DNA from: Erythrobacter sp.
Lineage (GTDB): Bacteria; Pseudomonadota; Alphaproteobacteria; Sphingomonadales; Sphingomonadaceae
DNA: 59,436 bases
Direction of reading: 5' to 3'
NCBI RefSeq assembly: GCF_023653175.1
Contig: NZ_JAMNXL010000002.1
Coordinates: forward strand, 1 to 59,436
Shown: positions 51,745 to 59,436 of the stretch, piece after piece
Position numbering within the stretch: the first letter of the stretch is position 1
Layout of the letters: the number at the start of each line of letters is the position of its first letter
The notes under the pieces: generated by a model
What the model saw: the letters and a program-made list of their open reading frames with translations, nothing else
Told to the model about the DNA's origin: nothing
Database searches by the model: none
Program-made: the position numbers and the translations under genes

Positions 51745-54708
51745 ATGACCGAAGAGACCTCGCAGCGCGATTACCGGGATACCGTCTTCCTGCCGAAGAC
51801 CGATTTCCCCATGAAGGCCGGCCTCCCCCAGAAGGAGCCGGGCATTGCCGCGCGTTGGGAAGCGATTGGCCTCTATGACGCCCTGCGCACCGCGCGCCGG
51901 GGCCGGGAAAAGTTCATCCTCCACGATGGCCCGCCCTACGCCAATGGCGACATGCATATCGGGCACGCGCTGAACCACATCCTCAAGGACATGGTCTGCC
52001 GCACCCAGAACCTGCTGGGCCGCGATGCGCCGTATGTGCCCGGCTGGGACTGCCACGGCCTGCCCATCGAGTGGAAGGTCGAGGAGCAGTACCGCAAGGA
52101 GAAGAAGGCCAAGCCCGTTCTCACCGGCGCAGGCCGCGACGAGGCGGCGGTCAAGGCGTTCCGCGACGAGTGCCGCGCCTATGCGCAACGCTGGGTCGAT
52201 GCGCAGCGCGGGCAGCTGAAGCGCCTCGGCATCATGGGCGATTGGGACCACCCCTACCTCACCATGCAGAAGGAGAGCGAGGCGGTGATCGTCGCCGAGC
52301 TTCTGAAGCTGGCCGAGGCGGGGAATGTCTATCGCGGCTCGAAGCCGGTGATGTGGTCGCCGGTCGAACAGACCGCGCTGGCCGAGGCGGAGGTCGAATA
52401 CGAGGACATCACCTCGACCCAGATCGACGTGGGTTTTCGGATCACAGAAGCGCCGAATTGCGCAAAGCTGTCGGCGTTGCTGAATGACGGTTGGGGAATC
52501 TACGGTGTCATCTGGACTACCACCCCTTGGACGATTCCCGTCAATCAGGCGCTGGCTTATAGCCCCCACGCCAAATATCGGATCGTTGCCGAGGGCGGGA
52601 TGAAGCTAGCTTATCTCGTCGCAGACGATTTGTGGGAGAACCACTTTTACAAGCGTGCGGCGGCCTTCGGCGGGCCTGTTTCTTACGTTGAGCCATTGGA
52701 TGGATACCCTGGTGGAGAGGAAAGCCTGATTGATGGCTCCGAACTCGCCGGCACCCTCGCCCGCCACCCGATGCACCACCTCGGCGGGTTCTACGCCACC
52801 CCGCGCCCGCTGCTGCCCGGCGACTTCGTCACCACCGACAGCGGCACCGGCCTCGTCCACATGGCGCCCGACCACGGCGAGGACGACTTCGACCTGTGCA
52901 AGGCGAACGGCATCAACCCCGTCTTCGCGGTGATGGACGACGGGCGCTACCGCGACGACTGGGGCTGGCTCGGCGCTGCGGACGAGCGGCGCATGAGCGT
53001 CATCAACCCCAAGTTCAACGCGCCCGACGGCCCGATCTGCTCGGACCTGCGCGAAGCGGGCGCGCTGCTTGCGGCGAGTGCGGATTACCAGCACTCCTAC
53101 CCGCATTCGTGGCGCTCCAAGGCCAAGGTGATCTTCCGCTGCACGCCGCAATGGTTCGTGCCGATGGACAAGCCGCTCGGCACCGGCGACTTCGAGGTGA
53201 TGCCGACCGGCCCGTTCGGCGGGGCGATCGCGCCTTTCGTGAGCTACGACCACTCGACCTTGCGCGAGCGCGCCTCGGCCGAGATCGAGCGGGTGCAGTT
53301 CATCCCCGAAAAGGGCCGCAACCGCATCGGCGCGATGGTCGAGGGGCGGCCCGACTGGGTGCTCTCCCGCCAGCGCGCCTGGGGCGTGCCGATCACGCTG
53401 TTCGTCCGTCCTGACGGCTCCTACCTGCAAGACGCCGCCGTCAACGCCCGCATTGTCGCGGCGGTGAACGCGGACGGCATGGACGCGTGGAACAGCGCCA
53501 ACAAGGCCGCCTTCCTCGGCGAGGGTTACGACCCCGCCGACTATGAGATGGTCACCGACATTCTCGACGTGTGGTTCGATAGCGGCTGCACCCATGCCTT
53601 CGTGCTCGAAAGCGGACGCTGGCCGGACCTGCAATGGCCCGCCAACCTCTACCTCGAAGGCTCGGACCAGCACCGCGGCTGGTTCCAGTCCTCGCTGCTG
53701 CAATCCTCGGCGACGCGGGGCCGCGCGCCCTATGATCAGGTTCTCACCCACGGCTTCACGATGGATGCCAAGGGCAAGAAGATGTCGAAGAGCCTCGGCA
53801 ACACCATCGATCCCTTGAAGGTCATGGAGACCTACGGCGCGGACATCATCCGGCTGTGGGCGCTTTCGGTCGACTTCACCGAGGATCACCGCATCGGTGA
53901 CGAGATCCTGAAGGGCGTCGGCGACCAGTATCGCAAGCTGCGCAACACCTTCCGCTACCTCTTGGGCGCGCTCGACGGGTTCGTGGGCGACATGAGCGAT
54001 GGCGGGGAACTGCCCGAGCTCGAGGTCTATATCCTCGCGTTGCTCGCCGCGCTGGATGGCAAGCTGCGCGCGGCCGCCGAAGCCTATGACTTCAACACCT
54101 ACACCCGGTTGCTGGTGGACTTCTGCAACGAGGACCTCAGCGCCTTCTTCTTCGATATCCGCAAGGACAGCCTCTATTGCGACGGGCCGGACAGCACCAC
54201 GCGCAACGCCTATCGCACCGTGCTCGACCTGCTGTTCCACGCGCTGGTGCGCTACGCCGCGCCGGTGCTGGTGTTCACGGCGGAGGAGGTGTGGCTTTCG
54301 CGCTATCCCGAGGACGGCGAGCAGGATGACGCCGGCCAGCGCGGCTCTGTCCACCTGCTCGAGTGGCCGAGCGTTCCGGGCGTGGTGGTCGAGACCGCCA
54401 AGTGGGAGCAGCTGCGCGCCCTGCGCGATGCCGTCAACGAAGCGATCGAGCCGCTGCGGCGCGACAAGACCATCCGCTCCAGCCTCGAGGCCGAGGTGGT
54501 GGTGCCCGCCAGCGCGGTGCCCGAGGGGGTCAGCGACGAACAACTCGCCGAGCTGTTCATCACCGCGACAGTCTCCCGCGGGCAGGGCGAGGGCGTGACC
54601 GTCTCCAAGAGCCACCACCACAAATGCGGCCGCTGCTGGCGGCTGCTGCCTGACGTCGCCGAAGACGGGGCGTTGTGCTCTCGTTGCGATGCGGTTGTCG
54701 GTTCATGA
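51745..54708 (+). CDS. ileS: Isoleucine-tRNA ligase
   Basis: IleRS is a 987-residue class I enzyme with PPYANGDMHIGHALNHI (HIGH motif), WTTTPWTIP and TDSGTGLVHMAPDHGEDD in the editing domain, KGKKMSKSLGNT (KMSKS motif) and a C-terminal zinc-binding region with CGRC and CSRC. All functional motifs are intact. A tract of about 300 bp (nt 52430-52740, residues about 229-330) has only about 56% G+C against about 70% around it, with codons such as TTA, ATA-type and GAT-rich choices unlike the rest. It looks like a recombined segment within the editing domain. The stop overlaps lspA by four bases. Confidence 0.96.
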   Translation: MTEETSQRDYRDTVFLPKTDFPMKAGLPQKEPGIAARWEAIGLYDALRTARRGREKFILHDGPPYANGDMHIGHALNHILKDMVCRTQNLLGRDAPYVPGWDCHGLPIEWKVEEQYRKEKKAKPVLTGAGRDEAAVKAFRDECRAYAQRWVDAQRGQLKRLGIMGDWDHPYLTMQKESEAVIVAELLKLAEAGNVYRGSKPVMWSPVEQTALAEAEVEYEDITSTQIDVGFRITEAPNCAKLSALLNDGWGIYGVIWTTTPWTIPVNQALAYSPHAKYRIVAEGGMKLAYLVADDLWENHFYKRAAAFGGPVSYVEPLDGYPGGEESLIDGSELAGTLARHPMHHLGGFYATPRPLLPGDFVTTDSGTGLVHMAPDHGEDDFDLCKANGINPVFAVMDDGRYRDDWGWLGAADERRMSVINPKFNAPDGPICSDLREAGALLAASADYQHSYPHSWRSKAKVIFRCTPQWFVPMDKPLGTGDFEVMPTGPFGGAIAPFVSYDHSTLRERASAEIERVQFIPEKGRNRIGAMVEGRPDWVLSRQRAWGVPITLFVRPDGSYLQDAAVNARIVAAVNADGMDAWNSANKAAFLGEGYDPADYEMVTDILDVWFDSGCTHAFVLESGRWPDLQWPANLYLEGSDQHRGWFQSSLLQSSATRGRAPYDQVLTHGFTMDAKGKKMSKSLGNTIDPLKVMETYGADIIRLWALSVDFTEDHRIGDEILKGVGDQYRKLRNTFRYLLGALDGFVGDMSDGGELPELEVYILALLAALDGKLRAAAEAYDFNTYTRLLVDFCNEDLSAFFFDIRKDSLYCDGPDSTTRNAYRTVLDLLFHALVRYAAPVLVFTAEEVWLSRYPEDGEQDDAGQRGSVHLLEWPSVPGVVVETAKWEQLRALRDAVNEAIEPLRRDKTIRSSLEAEVVVPASAVPEGVSDEQLAELFITATVSRGQGEGVTVSKSHHHKCGRCWRLLPDVAEDGALCSRCDAVVGS

Positions 54709-55241
54709 GCGCGCTGTTCACCCGCAACCGGCTGATCGGGCTTGGTCTTGCCGCGCTGGTCGCGCTCGTCGACCAGGCGGTGAAGTGGTACGTGATCGGC
54801 CCGCTCAAACTGCGGCAGGTGCTGCATATCGACCTCCTGCCGTTCTTCGACCTCACCTATACCGAGAACCGCGGCGTCTCGCTCGGCATGTTCGAGGCGA
54901 GCAGCATGGAGACCCGCTGGCTGCTGGTGCTGGTCACCGCGCTGATCGCGGGCGTGGTGCTGGTGTGGATGATGCGCGAGCGGCTGCTGGGCGAGATCGC
55001 GGGGCTTGCGCTGATCCTCGGCGGGGCGCTCGGCAACATCCACGACCGGTTCGAGCTGGGCTACGTGATCGACTATGCGGACTTCCATATCGGGACCTTC
55101 CGCCCCTTCCTGATCTTCAACATCGCCGACGCCGCGATCACCATCGGCGTCGTCATCATCCTTGCGCGCAGCCTGCTGGTGCGCGACAAGGGCGACACTG
55201 CAACCGGGGAGAGCCCCCGTGGAGAGTCACACAATGCGTAA
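54705..55241 (+). CDS. lspA: Lipoprotein signal peptidase
   Basis: LspA cleaves prolipoprotein signal peptides after diacylglyceryl transfer; Lnt (9181) acts next. The 178 residues have four transmembrane helices and the catalytic aspartates in YVIDYADFH and FNIADAAITIG, plus LTYTENRGVSLGMF and LGGALGNIHDR. The start overlaps the ileS stop by four bases. The next gene, itself a lipoprotein substrate, overlaps the lspA end by eight bases. Confidence 0.95.
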   Translation: MSALFTRNRLIGLGLAALVALVDQAVKWYVIGPLKLRQVLHIDLLPFFDLTYTENRGVSLGMFEASSMETRWLLVLVTALIAGVVLVWMMRERLLGEIAGLALILGGALGNIHDRFELGYVIDYADFHIGTFRPFLIFNIADAAITIGVVIILARSLLVRDKGDTATGESPRGESHNA

Positions 55242-55647
55242 GACTGCACCCCTGATCCTGCTGGCCGGTTCGACGGCGCTGCTCGCTGCGTGCGGCGGCG
55301 ATGGCGGTGTGTTCAACCGCGCGCGGCCCGACGAGTTCGCGGTGCAGCGTCAGGCGCCGCTGGTGGTGCCGCCCGATTTCACCCTCACCCCGCCCGCCCC
55401 CGGCGCCCCGCGCCCGTCCGAAGGCACCGCGTCCGAGCAGGCTCTGGACGCGCTGTTCGGCGGCCCTGCTCCGCGCAGCCGCGTCGAGGCGAGCGTGATC
55501 GACCGCGCCGGCCGCGCCGATCCGAGCATCCGCAGCCAGGTCGGCGACACCGGCACCAACACAGTCGCCAAGGGCAGCCTGACCCGCGACATCGTCGCCG
55601 CGCCCGAGGGTGACGGTCAAGCGGCTTCGACGGTGATACCTTCTTGA
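55234..55647 (+). CDS. DUF3035/BamF-like lipoprotein
   Basis: The 137-residue lipoprotein has signal and lipobox LLAAC (cysteine at about 20), then RARPDEFAVQRQAPLVVPPDF, the conserved N-terminal motif of the DUF3035 family. An Ala/Pro-rich flexible part and a helical stretch (ASEQALDALFGG) follow. Proteins of this type are proposed as alphaproteobacterial BAM-complex lipoproteins (BamF); that role is from family knowledge and not certain here. It overlaps lspA and ends the purE-to-lspA gene string, followed by a palindromic repeat. Confidence 0.8.
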   Translation: MRKTAPLILLAGSTALLAACGGDGGVFNRARPDEFAVQRQAPLVVPPDFTLTPPAPGAPRPSEGTASEQALDALFGGPAPRSRVEASVIDRAGRADPSIRSQVGDTGTNTVAKGSLTRDIVAAPEGDGQAASTVIPS

Positions 55648-55651
55648 GTTC

Positions 55652-55743
55652 CGCACGCCATACGGCGTGCGAAATCCTCGCTCACACGACCTGACGGTCG
55701 CGTTGCTGCGGGCTCGCGTTCGCGCTTGCGGTTGCTGCGCGAC
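55652..55743. repeat. REP-like palindromic repeat, second locus
   Basis: A hairpin with 8-bp arms (CGCACGCC and GGCGTGCG, 55652-55671) leads into TGCGAAATCCTCGCTC (55668-55683), the exact inverse of the core at 4133-4148. A second hairpin (CGACC/GGTCG, 55687-55700) follows. GGTCGCG and CGCGACC then enclose two copies of TTGCTGCG (55696-55743). It fills the gap between two convergent genes. Confidence 0.6.
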
Positions 55744-55779
55744 CGATACCAGCGCTTAACATGAGCAGGTGGGAACCCC

Positions 55780-57084
55780 TCAGTCCCCCTCCCGCACCCG
55801 GCTCACCAGCAACTTGTCGATGCGGCGGCCGTCCATGTCGACCACCTCGAAGCGCCAGCCCTGATCGGTGAAGTGCTCGCCCTCGTGCGGGAGCTTCTTC
55901 ATCACCGAGAGGGCATAGCCCGCCGCGGTGCCGAATTCGCGGTCCTCGCCGTAGTCGAGCCGCAGCCGGTCAGCCAGCGCATCGGCTGACAGCGAGCCCG
56001 AGACCAGCAGCGAGCCGTCCTCGCGCTCGACCACGCTCGGCAGATCGCCATCGTCCGAATCGCTGGCGAAATTGCCGACGATCGCGGTCAGCAGGTCGAC
56101 CGGGGTGACGATGCCTTCGAAGTGCCCGTACTCGTCATGCACCAGCGCCATCGCCACTTCGGCCTGCTGGAGCACCCGCAGCGCGTCCATCGCGTCGAGC
56201 TGGTCGGGCACCACCTCGACCTTGCGCATCATGTCGCGGATCGCGACCGGGCGGCCCGCGACCAGCGCGGCGAGCACGTCGCGGACCTTGACCACGCCGA
56301 GGATCGTGTCGGGCGAGCCTTCCGCGACGGGCAGCAGCGAGTGCGAGGATTCCTCGATCGTCTCGCGGATTTCCGCAGCCTCGGCATCGGCCTCGATCCA
56401 GTCGACATCGGTGCGCGGGGTCATCATCTCGCGCACCGGGCGCTGGGCGAGGCGCACCACGCCGGTGAGGATCTGGCGCTGTTCTGCCTCGATCACTCCC
56501 GATCGCGTCGCCTCGGCGAAGATCATGCGCAGTTCCTCGGATGTCAGCGCGCCCTCGTCTCCGCTGCGGATGCCGAACAGGCGGATGATCGCGGCCGAGC
56601 TCGAATCCAGCAGCCACACCAGCGGCGCGGCGGCCTTGGCCATGAAGGCCATCGGCCGCGCCATCACCAGCGACACCGGCACCGCGACCTGCAAGGCGAG
56701 CTGCTTGGGAACCAGCTCGCCGATGATCAGGCTGAGATAGGTGGTGAAGGCGATCACCACCGCAAAGCCGGCCTCGTCGGCATACTCGCTTGGCAGTCCC
56801 AGCGCCTCCATCCGCTCGCCCACCGGGCCGCCGAGGCTCGCGCCCGAATAGGCGCCGTTGATGATCCCGATCAGGGTAATGCCGATCTGCACGGTCGACA
56901 GGAACTTGCCCGGGTCGGCTGCCAGCTCGATCGCGATGCGCGCGCTGACCGAGCCGGCTTCGGCCTTGGCCTCGAGCGCACTGGTCTTGGCGCTGACGAT
57001 GGCGAGCTCGGACATCGCGAACACGCCGTTGAGCACGACGAGCGCAAGGATGATCGCAAGGTCGGTCCAGGGAAAAGGTGTCAC
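55780..57084 (-). CDS. CNNM/CorC-type membrane protein with CBS pair
   Basis: The 434-residue protein has an N-terminal DUF21 transmembrane domain with about four helices (IILALVVLNGVFAMSELAIVSAK, ELVPKQLALQVAVPV). A pair of CBS domains follows (about 200-330; PVREMMTPRTDVDWIEAD and DEYGHFEGIVTPVDLLTAI), then a CorC/HlyC C-terminal domain. Such proteins act in magnesium or other cation efflux, or are called haemolysin-like without proof. Translation likely starts at GTG 57084; ATG 57177 would add an implausible cysteine-rich stretch. Confidence 0.88.
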   Translation of the reverse strand: MTPFPWTDLAIILALVVLNGVFAMSELAIVSAKTSALEAKAEAGSVSARIAIELAADPGKFLSTVQIGITLIGIINGAYSGASLGGPVGERMEALGLPSEYADEAGFAVVIAFTTYLSLIIGELVPKQLALQVAVPVSLVMARPMAFMAKAAAPLVWLLDSSSAAIIRLFGIRSGDEGALTSEELRMIFAEATRSGVIEAEQRQILTGVVRLAQRPVREMMTPRTDVDWIEADAEAAEIRETIEESSHSLLPVAEGSPDTILGVVKVRDVLAALVAGRPVAIRDMMRKVEVVPDQLDAMDALRVLQQAEVAMALVHDEYGHFEGIVTPVDLLTAIVGNFASDSDDGDLPSVVEREDGSLLVSGSLSADALADRLRLDYGEDREFGTAAGYALSVMKKLPHEGEHFTDQGWRFEVVDMDGRRIDKLLVSRVREGD

Positions 57085-57285
57085 GCCAAGCCCGCTAGCA
57101 CAATCCGGCCAAGTTGCCAGCCACGTGGAGCAGGGCCCGCCGCAGCATGAACATCGGACAGCATCATTGTTCAACATGGGTCAAGGATGGGCAGCCCAAG
57201 TGCGCCTAGTCCCAAGGGGGCGACGCCTTTCCGCCACTCAGGCGGCGTGGCATCGTCACCAAGACAAAAAAGGGAGGCAACAATC

Positions 57286-57987
57286 ATGACTTTCACACGC
57301 ATTCTGAAGACCGGCACCGCGGCAATTGCCCTGCTGGCGACCACCACCGCCTGCGTCACCGACCCCAACACCGGCGAGAAGAAGATCTCGCGCACCGCGA
57401 TCGGCGTGGGGCTGGGCGGCACGCTCGGCTACCTGCTCGGCGGCGCGATCGGCGGCGATGCGGGCCGGATCATCGGTGCAGGCATCGGCGGCTCGGCCGG
57501 CGCGGTGCTCGGCAAGCAGTATGACGACCAGATCAAGGAACTGAAGGAACAGACCGCGGGCAGCGGCGTCGATGTCGAGGAAGTCGGCGATCAGGACGCG
57601 ATCCTCGTGCGCCTGCCCGACGGGGTTACCTTCGCGACCGGCTCGGCGGCGATCAACCCGGGCTTCTACACCACGCTCGATTCGGTCGCCGAGACGTTGA
57701 TCAAGTACCCCAACAGCCTGATCGACGTGTACGGCTTCACCGACACCACCGGTTCGCCGACCACCAACCAGCGCCTGTCCGAACAGCGCGCACAGTCGGT
57801 CGCCGATTACCTCGCCGCCAAGGGCGTGGCGCGGGCGCGCATGGCGACCAAGGGCTATGGCGAGCAGTATGACTTCCTGCGCGTCAAGACCGGCGACAAC
57901 GTCAACGAACCGCTCAACCGCCGGGTCGAGATCAAGATCATCCCGGTGAGCCAGGATGATGTGAGCGCGGCTCGTTCGGGGAACTGA
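57286..57987 (+). CDS. OmpA-family lipoprotein with glycine zipper
   Basis: The 233-residue protein has a lipoprotein signal (ALLATTTACVT). A glycine-zipper region follows (GVGLGGTLGYLLGGAIGGDAGRIIGAGIGG, given here as family hallmark), then a C-terminal OmpA-like peptidoglycan-binding domain with LIDVYGFTDTTGSPTTNQRLSEQRAQSVADYL and NRRVEIKI. It likely anchors the outer membrane to the cell wall, like YiaD. GGGAGG lies nine bases before the ATG, and a terminator follows the gene. Confidence 0.9.
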   Translation: MTFTRILKTGTAAIALLATTTACVTDPNTGEKKISRTAIGVGLGGTLGYLLGGAIGGDAGRIIGAGIGGSAGAVLGKQYDDQIKELKEQTAGSGVDVEEVGDQDAILVRLPDGVTFATGSAAINPGFYTTLDSVAETLIKYPNSLIDVYGFTDTTGSPTTNQRLSEQRAQSVADYLAAKGVARARMATKGYGEQYDFLRVKTGDNVNEPLNRRVEIKIIPVSQDDVSAARSGN

Positions 57988-58006
57988 TGTTCCGATGAAT
58001 CCGCAG

Positions 58007-58036
58007 AACGGGCTGCCCGAAAGGGCGGCCCGTTTT
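58007..58036 (+). terminator. Rho-independent terminator of the OmpA-type lipoprotein gene
   Basis: ACGGGCTGCCC, GAAA loop and GGGCGGCCCGT (11 bp with one G-T pair) followed by TTTTGTGTTT, 20 bp after the stop codon. It also separates this gene from the convergent phosphatase gene. Confidence 0.88.
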
Positions 58037-58041
58037 GTGTT

Positions 58042-58818
58042 TCAGCGCAGCGCCTTCGCGCGTTCCGCCAGCCGCTCCACCGCCGCCGCGTGGATCGCGG
58101 GCGAGCATACCAGCACGCCGAAATCCCGGGGATCGTGCTTGTTGTAGGCGAGCGGCCCGCCGAAGGCGTCGGTGACCTCGGCCCCGGCCTCGCGCGCGAT
58201 CAGGGTGGCAGCCGCGATGTCCCACTCGTAGCCCCAGCGCAGCGTGGCAACCAGATCAGCCTCGTCCGCGGCGACCATCGCGATGCGCAATGCGATCGAA
58301 TTGGGCTGATCGACCACGACCAGATCGCTGTCCTCCGTAGGCAGGGCATAGGTCGGAACCCGTGCGCCGGAGAATTCGGTCCGCTGGCTCGCCCGGATCG
58401 GAGTGCCGTTGCGGGTCGCGCCCTGCCCCGCAACCGCAATCCATTCCTCGCCCCGCGCAGGCGCGGCGAGCATGCCGAAAAGCGGTCGCCCCGCGCTCAC
58501 CAGCGCCACCGACACCGCCCAGCCCGCCCGGCCGCGCACGAAATCGCGGGTGCCGTCGATCGGGTCGACCAGCCAGATGAGCCCGCTCTGGGTGCGCGCC
58601 TTGTCGTCGGCGGTTTCCTCCGAGAGCCACGCGGCCGACGGCAGCAACCGGCCGAGCTCGCGCTTGAGGAAGCGGTCGACCTCGAGGTCGGCCTCGCTCA
58701 CCGGGCTGCCGGGGGTCTTGTCCCAGCTCTTGAGCGCATGCCCCGCCCCCGGCCAACGCGAATGGGCAATCCGGCCCGCCTCGCGGACTATGGTTTCAAG
58801 GTGCGACCTGTCAATCAT
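58042..58818 (-). CDS. Inositol-monophosphatase-family phosphatase, CysQ-like
   Basis: The 258-residue protein is a lithium-sensitive-type sugar or nucleotide phosphatase. Metal-binding motifs are visible: [29 protein letters not shown] and [25 protein letters not shown]. The overall pattern is closest to 3'(2'),5'-bisphosphate nucleotidase CysQ, which removes PAP, but histidinol-phosphate or inositol phosphatase activity cannot be excluded. The start at 58818 gives [15 protein letters not shown]. It is divergent from sucC. Confidence 0.85.
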   Translation of the reverse strand: MIDRSHLETIVREAGRIAHSRWPGAGHALKSWDKTPGSPVSEADLEVDRFLKRELGRLLPSAAWLSEETADDKARTQSGLIWLVDPIDGTRDFVRGRAGWAVSVALVSAGRPLFGMLAAPARGEEWIAVAGQGATRNGTPIRASQRTEFSGARVPTYALPTEDSDLVVVDQPNSIALRIAMVAADEADLVATLRWGYEWDIAAATLIAREAGAEVTDAFGGPLAYNKHDPRDFGVLVCSPAIHAAAVERLAERAKALR

Positions 58819-58930
58819 GAGAGGCACCCGTGTTGGCCCTGAAGCAGGCACTTTTCAAGCCCGCCGATCCGTGCTTAGGCCCCCGGCAGACAAACCCCTC
58901 CCCAGGATTTGCAGAAGGGATCGATACGCC

Positions 58931-59436
58931 ATGAACGTTCACGAATATCAGGCCAAGGAACTGCTCGCCCAGCACGGGCTCGCCATCCCGGCAGGCCATG
59001 CCGCCTTGAGCGTCGCCGAAGCTGTGGAAGCCGCCAAGAAGCTGCCCGGGCCGCTCTATGTCGTGAAGGCGCAGATCCATGCGGGCGGGCGCGGCAAGGG
59101 CAAGTTCAAGGAACTGCCGGCTGACGCCAAGGGCGGCGTGCGTCTCGCCAAGAGCCTCGAGGAAGTGGAAGCCCACGCCAAGGAAATGCTCGGCAACACA
59201 CTGGTCACGATCCAGACGGGGGATGCGGGCAAGCAGGTAAACCGCCTCTACATCACCGACGGCGTCGACATCGCCAAGGAATACTACCTCTCGCTGCTGG
59301 TCGACCGCGCTTCGGGCCGCGTTGCCTTCGTCGTCTCGACCGAGGGCGGGATGGACATCGAGACCGTGGCACATGACACGCCCGAGCTGATCACCACCTT
59401 CACCGTCGATCCGGCGCAGGGCTTCCAGCCGCACCA
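58931..59436 (+). CDS. sucC: Succinate-CoA ligase, beta subunit (partial)
   Basis: The first 168 codons of SucC lie in the window; the gene runs off the right end. The sequence [35 protein letters not shown] and [22 protein letters not shown] belongs to the ATP-grasp beta subunit that makes succinyl-CoA or uses it for substrate-level phosphorylation in the TCA cycle. Succinyl-CoA is also the CoA donor for the ScoAB transferase in this window. GAAGGGATCG precedes the ATG. Confidence 0.96.
   Translation, partial: MNVHEYQAKELLAQHGLAIPAGHAALSVAEAVEAAKKLPGPLYVVKAQIHAGGRGKGKFKELPADAKGGVRLAKSLEEVEAHAKEMLGNTLVTIQTGDAGKQVNRLYITDGVDIAKEYYLSLLVDRASGRVAFVVSTEGGMDIETVAHDTPELITTFTVDPAQGFQPH

Noticed and set aside
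52606..54621. 671-codon open frame on the minus strand opposite ileS
   Set aside because: The ileS frame has all class I synthetase motifs; the opposite frame is a GC-driven shadow.

Overview
The window is a gene-dense, high-GC (about two thirds G+C) chromosomal segment. It most resembles an alphaproteobacterium of the order Sphingomonadales, probably Erythrobacteraceae. The evidence is a 231-residue CtrA, a DUF3035/BamF-like lipoprotein behind lspA, a DUF4167 protein behind prfA-prmC, a tRNA-Thr(GGT) of alphaproteobacterial form, the usual TonB receptor architecture, and tightly overlapping operons. No prophage, insertion sequence, CRISPR array or rRNA was seen. A perfect ParB-binding parS site lies between a Cdc48 gene and polA, which suggests the replication origin is not far away.

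Layout. 1-8,111: ctrA, then lptB-rpoN, a small membrane protein behind a sigma-54-type promoter, a palindrome-rich repeat island, ppa, and hisS-prfA-prmC. 8,112-13,310: DUF4167 protein, lnt, metK behind a candidate operator, and a DUF418-like membrane protein. 13,321-18,281 (minus): an operon with a class III CoA-transferase, an esterase-like hydrolase and the two succinyl-CoA:3-oxoacid CoA-transferase subunits, which are separated by a DUF5076 gene and a Pro/Ala-rich lipoprotein. 18,282-18,846: a 565-bp non-coding island with palindromes, a possible small RNA and a strong terminator. 18,847-24,542: Cdc48-type AAA ATPase, parS, polA and an acidic lipoprotein. 24,631-32,418: a class A beta-lactamase-like hydrolase, a DUF305/LVIVD secreted protein, an unknown secreted protein, a fatty-acid-hydroxylase-type membrane enzyme, and a TonB receptor interrupted by one amber codon. 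32,485-41,251 (minus): seven abutting genes that look like a glycan-modification system (SDR, TIM-barrel isomerase, GT2-like, FAD oxidoreductase, two polytopic glycosyltransferase-like proteins, GtrA). 41,437-47,680: an orphan gene, then a 2-oxoacid-dehydrogenase-like E1 alpha/beta pair with a free-standing lipoyl domain but no E2, an NTF2-fold protein and an SDR lacking the catalytic Tyr, then a GH15 enzyme and tRNA-Thr. 47,796-55,647: a small basic protein, gpmA, purE, purK, folA, ribF, ileS, lspA and a DUF3035 lipoprotein. 55,780-59,436: a CNNM/CBS membrane protein, an OmpA-type lipoprotein, a CysQ-like phosphatase and the start of sucC.

The most unusual observations are these. (1) The seven-gene glycan operon. 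(2) The E1/lipoyl/NTF2/SDR cluster without E2. (3) Mosaic low-GC tracts inside two aminoacyl-tRNA synthetase genes, hisS (anticodon-binding end) and ileS (editing domain). (4) Two short dispersed repeat families: one with a conserved 16-nt core and covarying arms, the other REP/REPIN-like. (5) The parS site. (6) The candidate sRNA/operator island at 18.35-18.65 kb. (7) The amber-interrupted receptor. All functional calls come from reading the translated sequence by eye; no database search was run.
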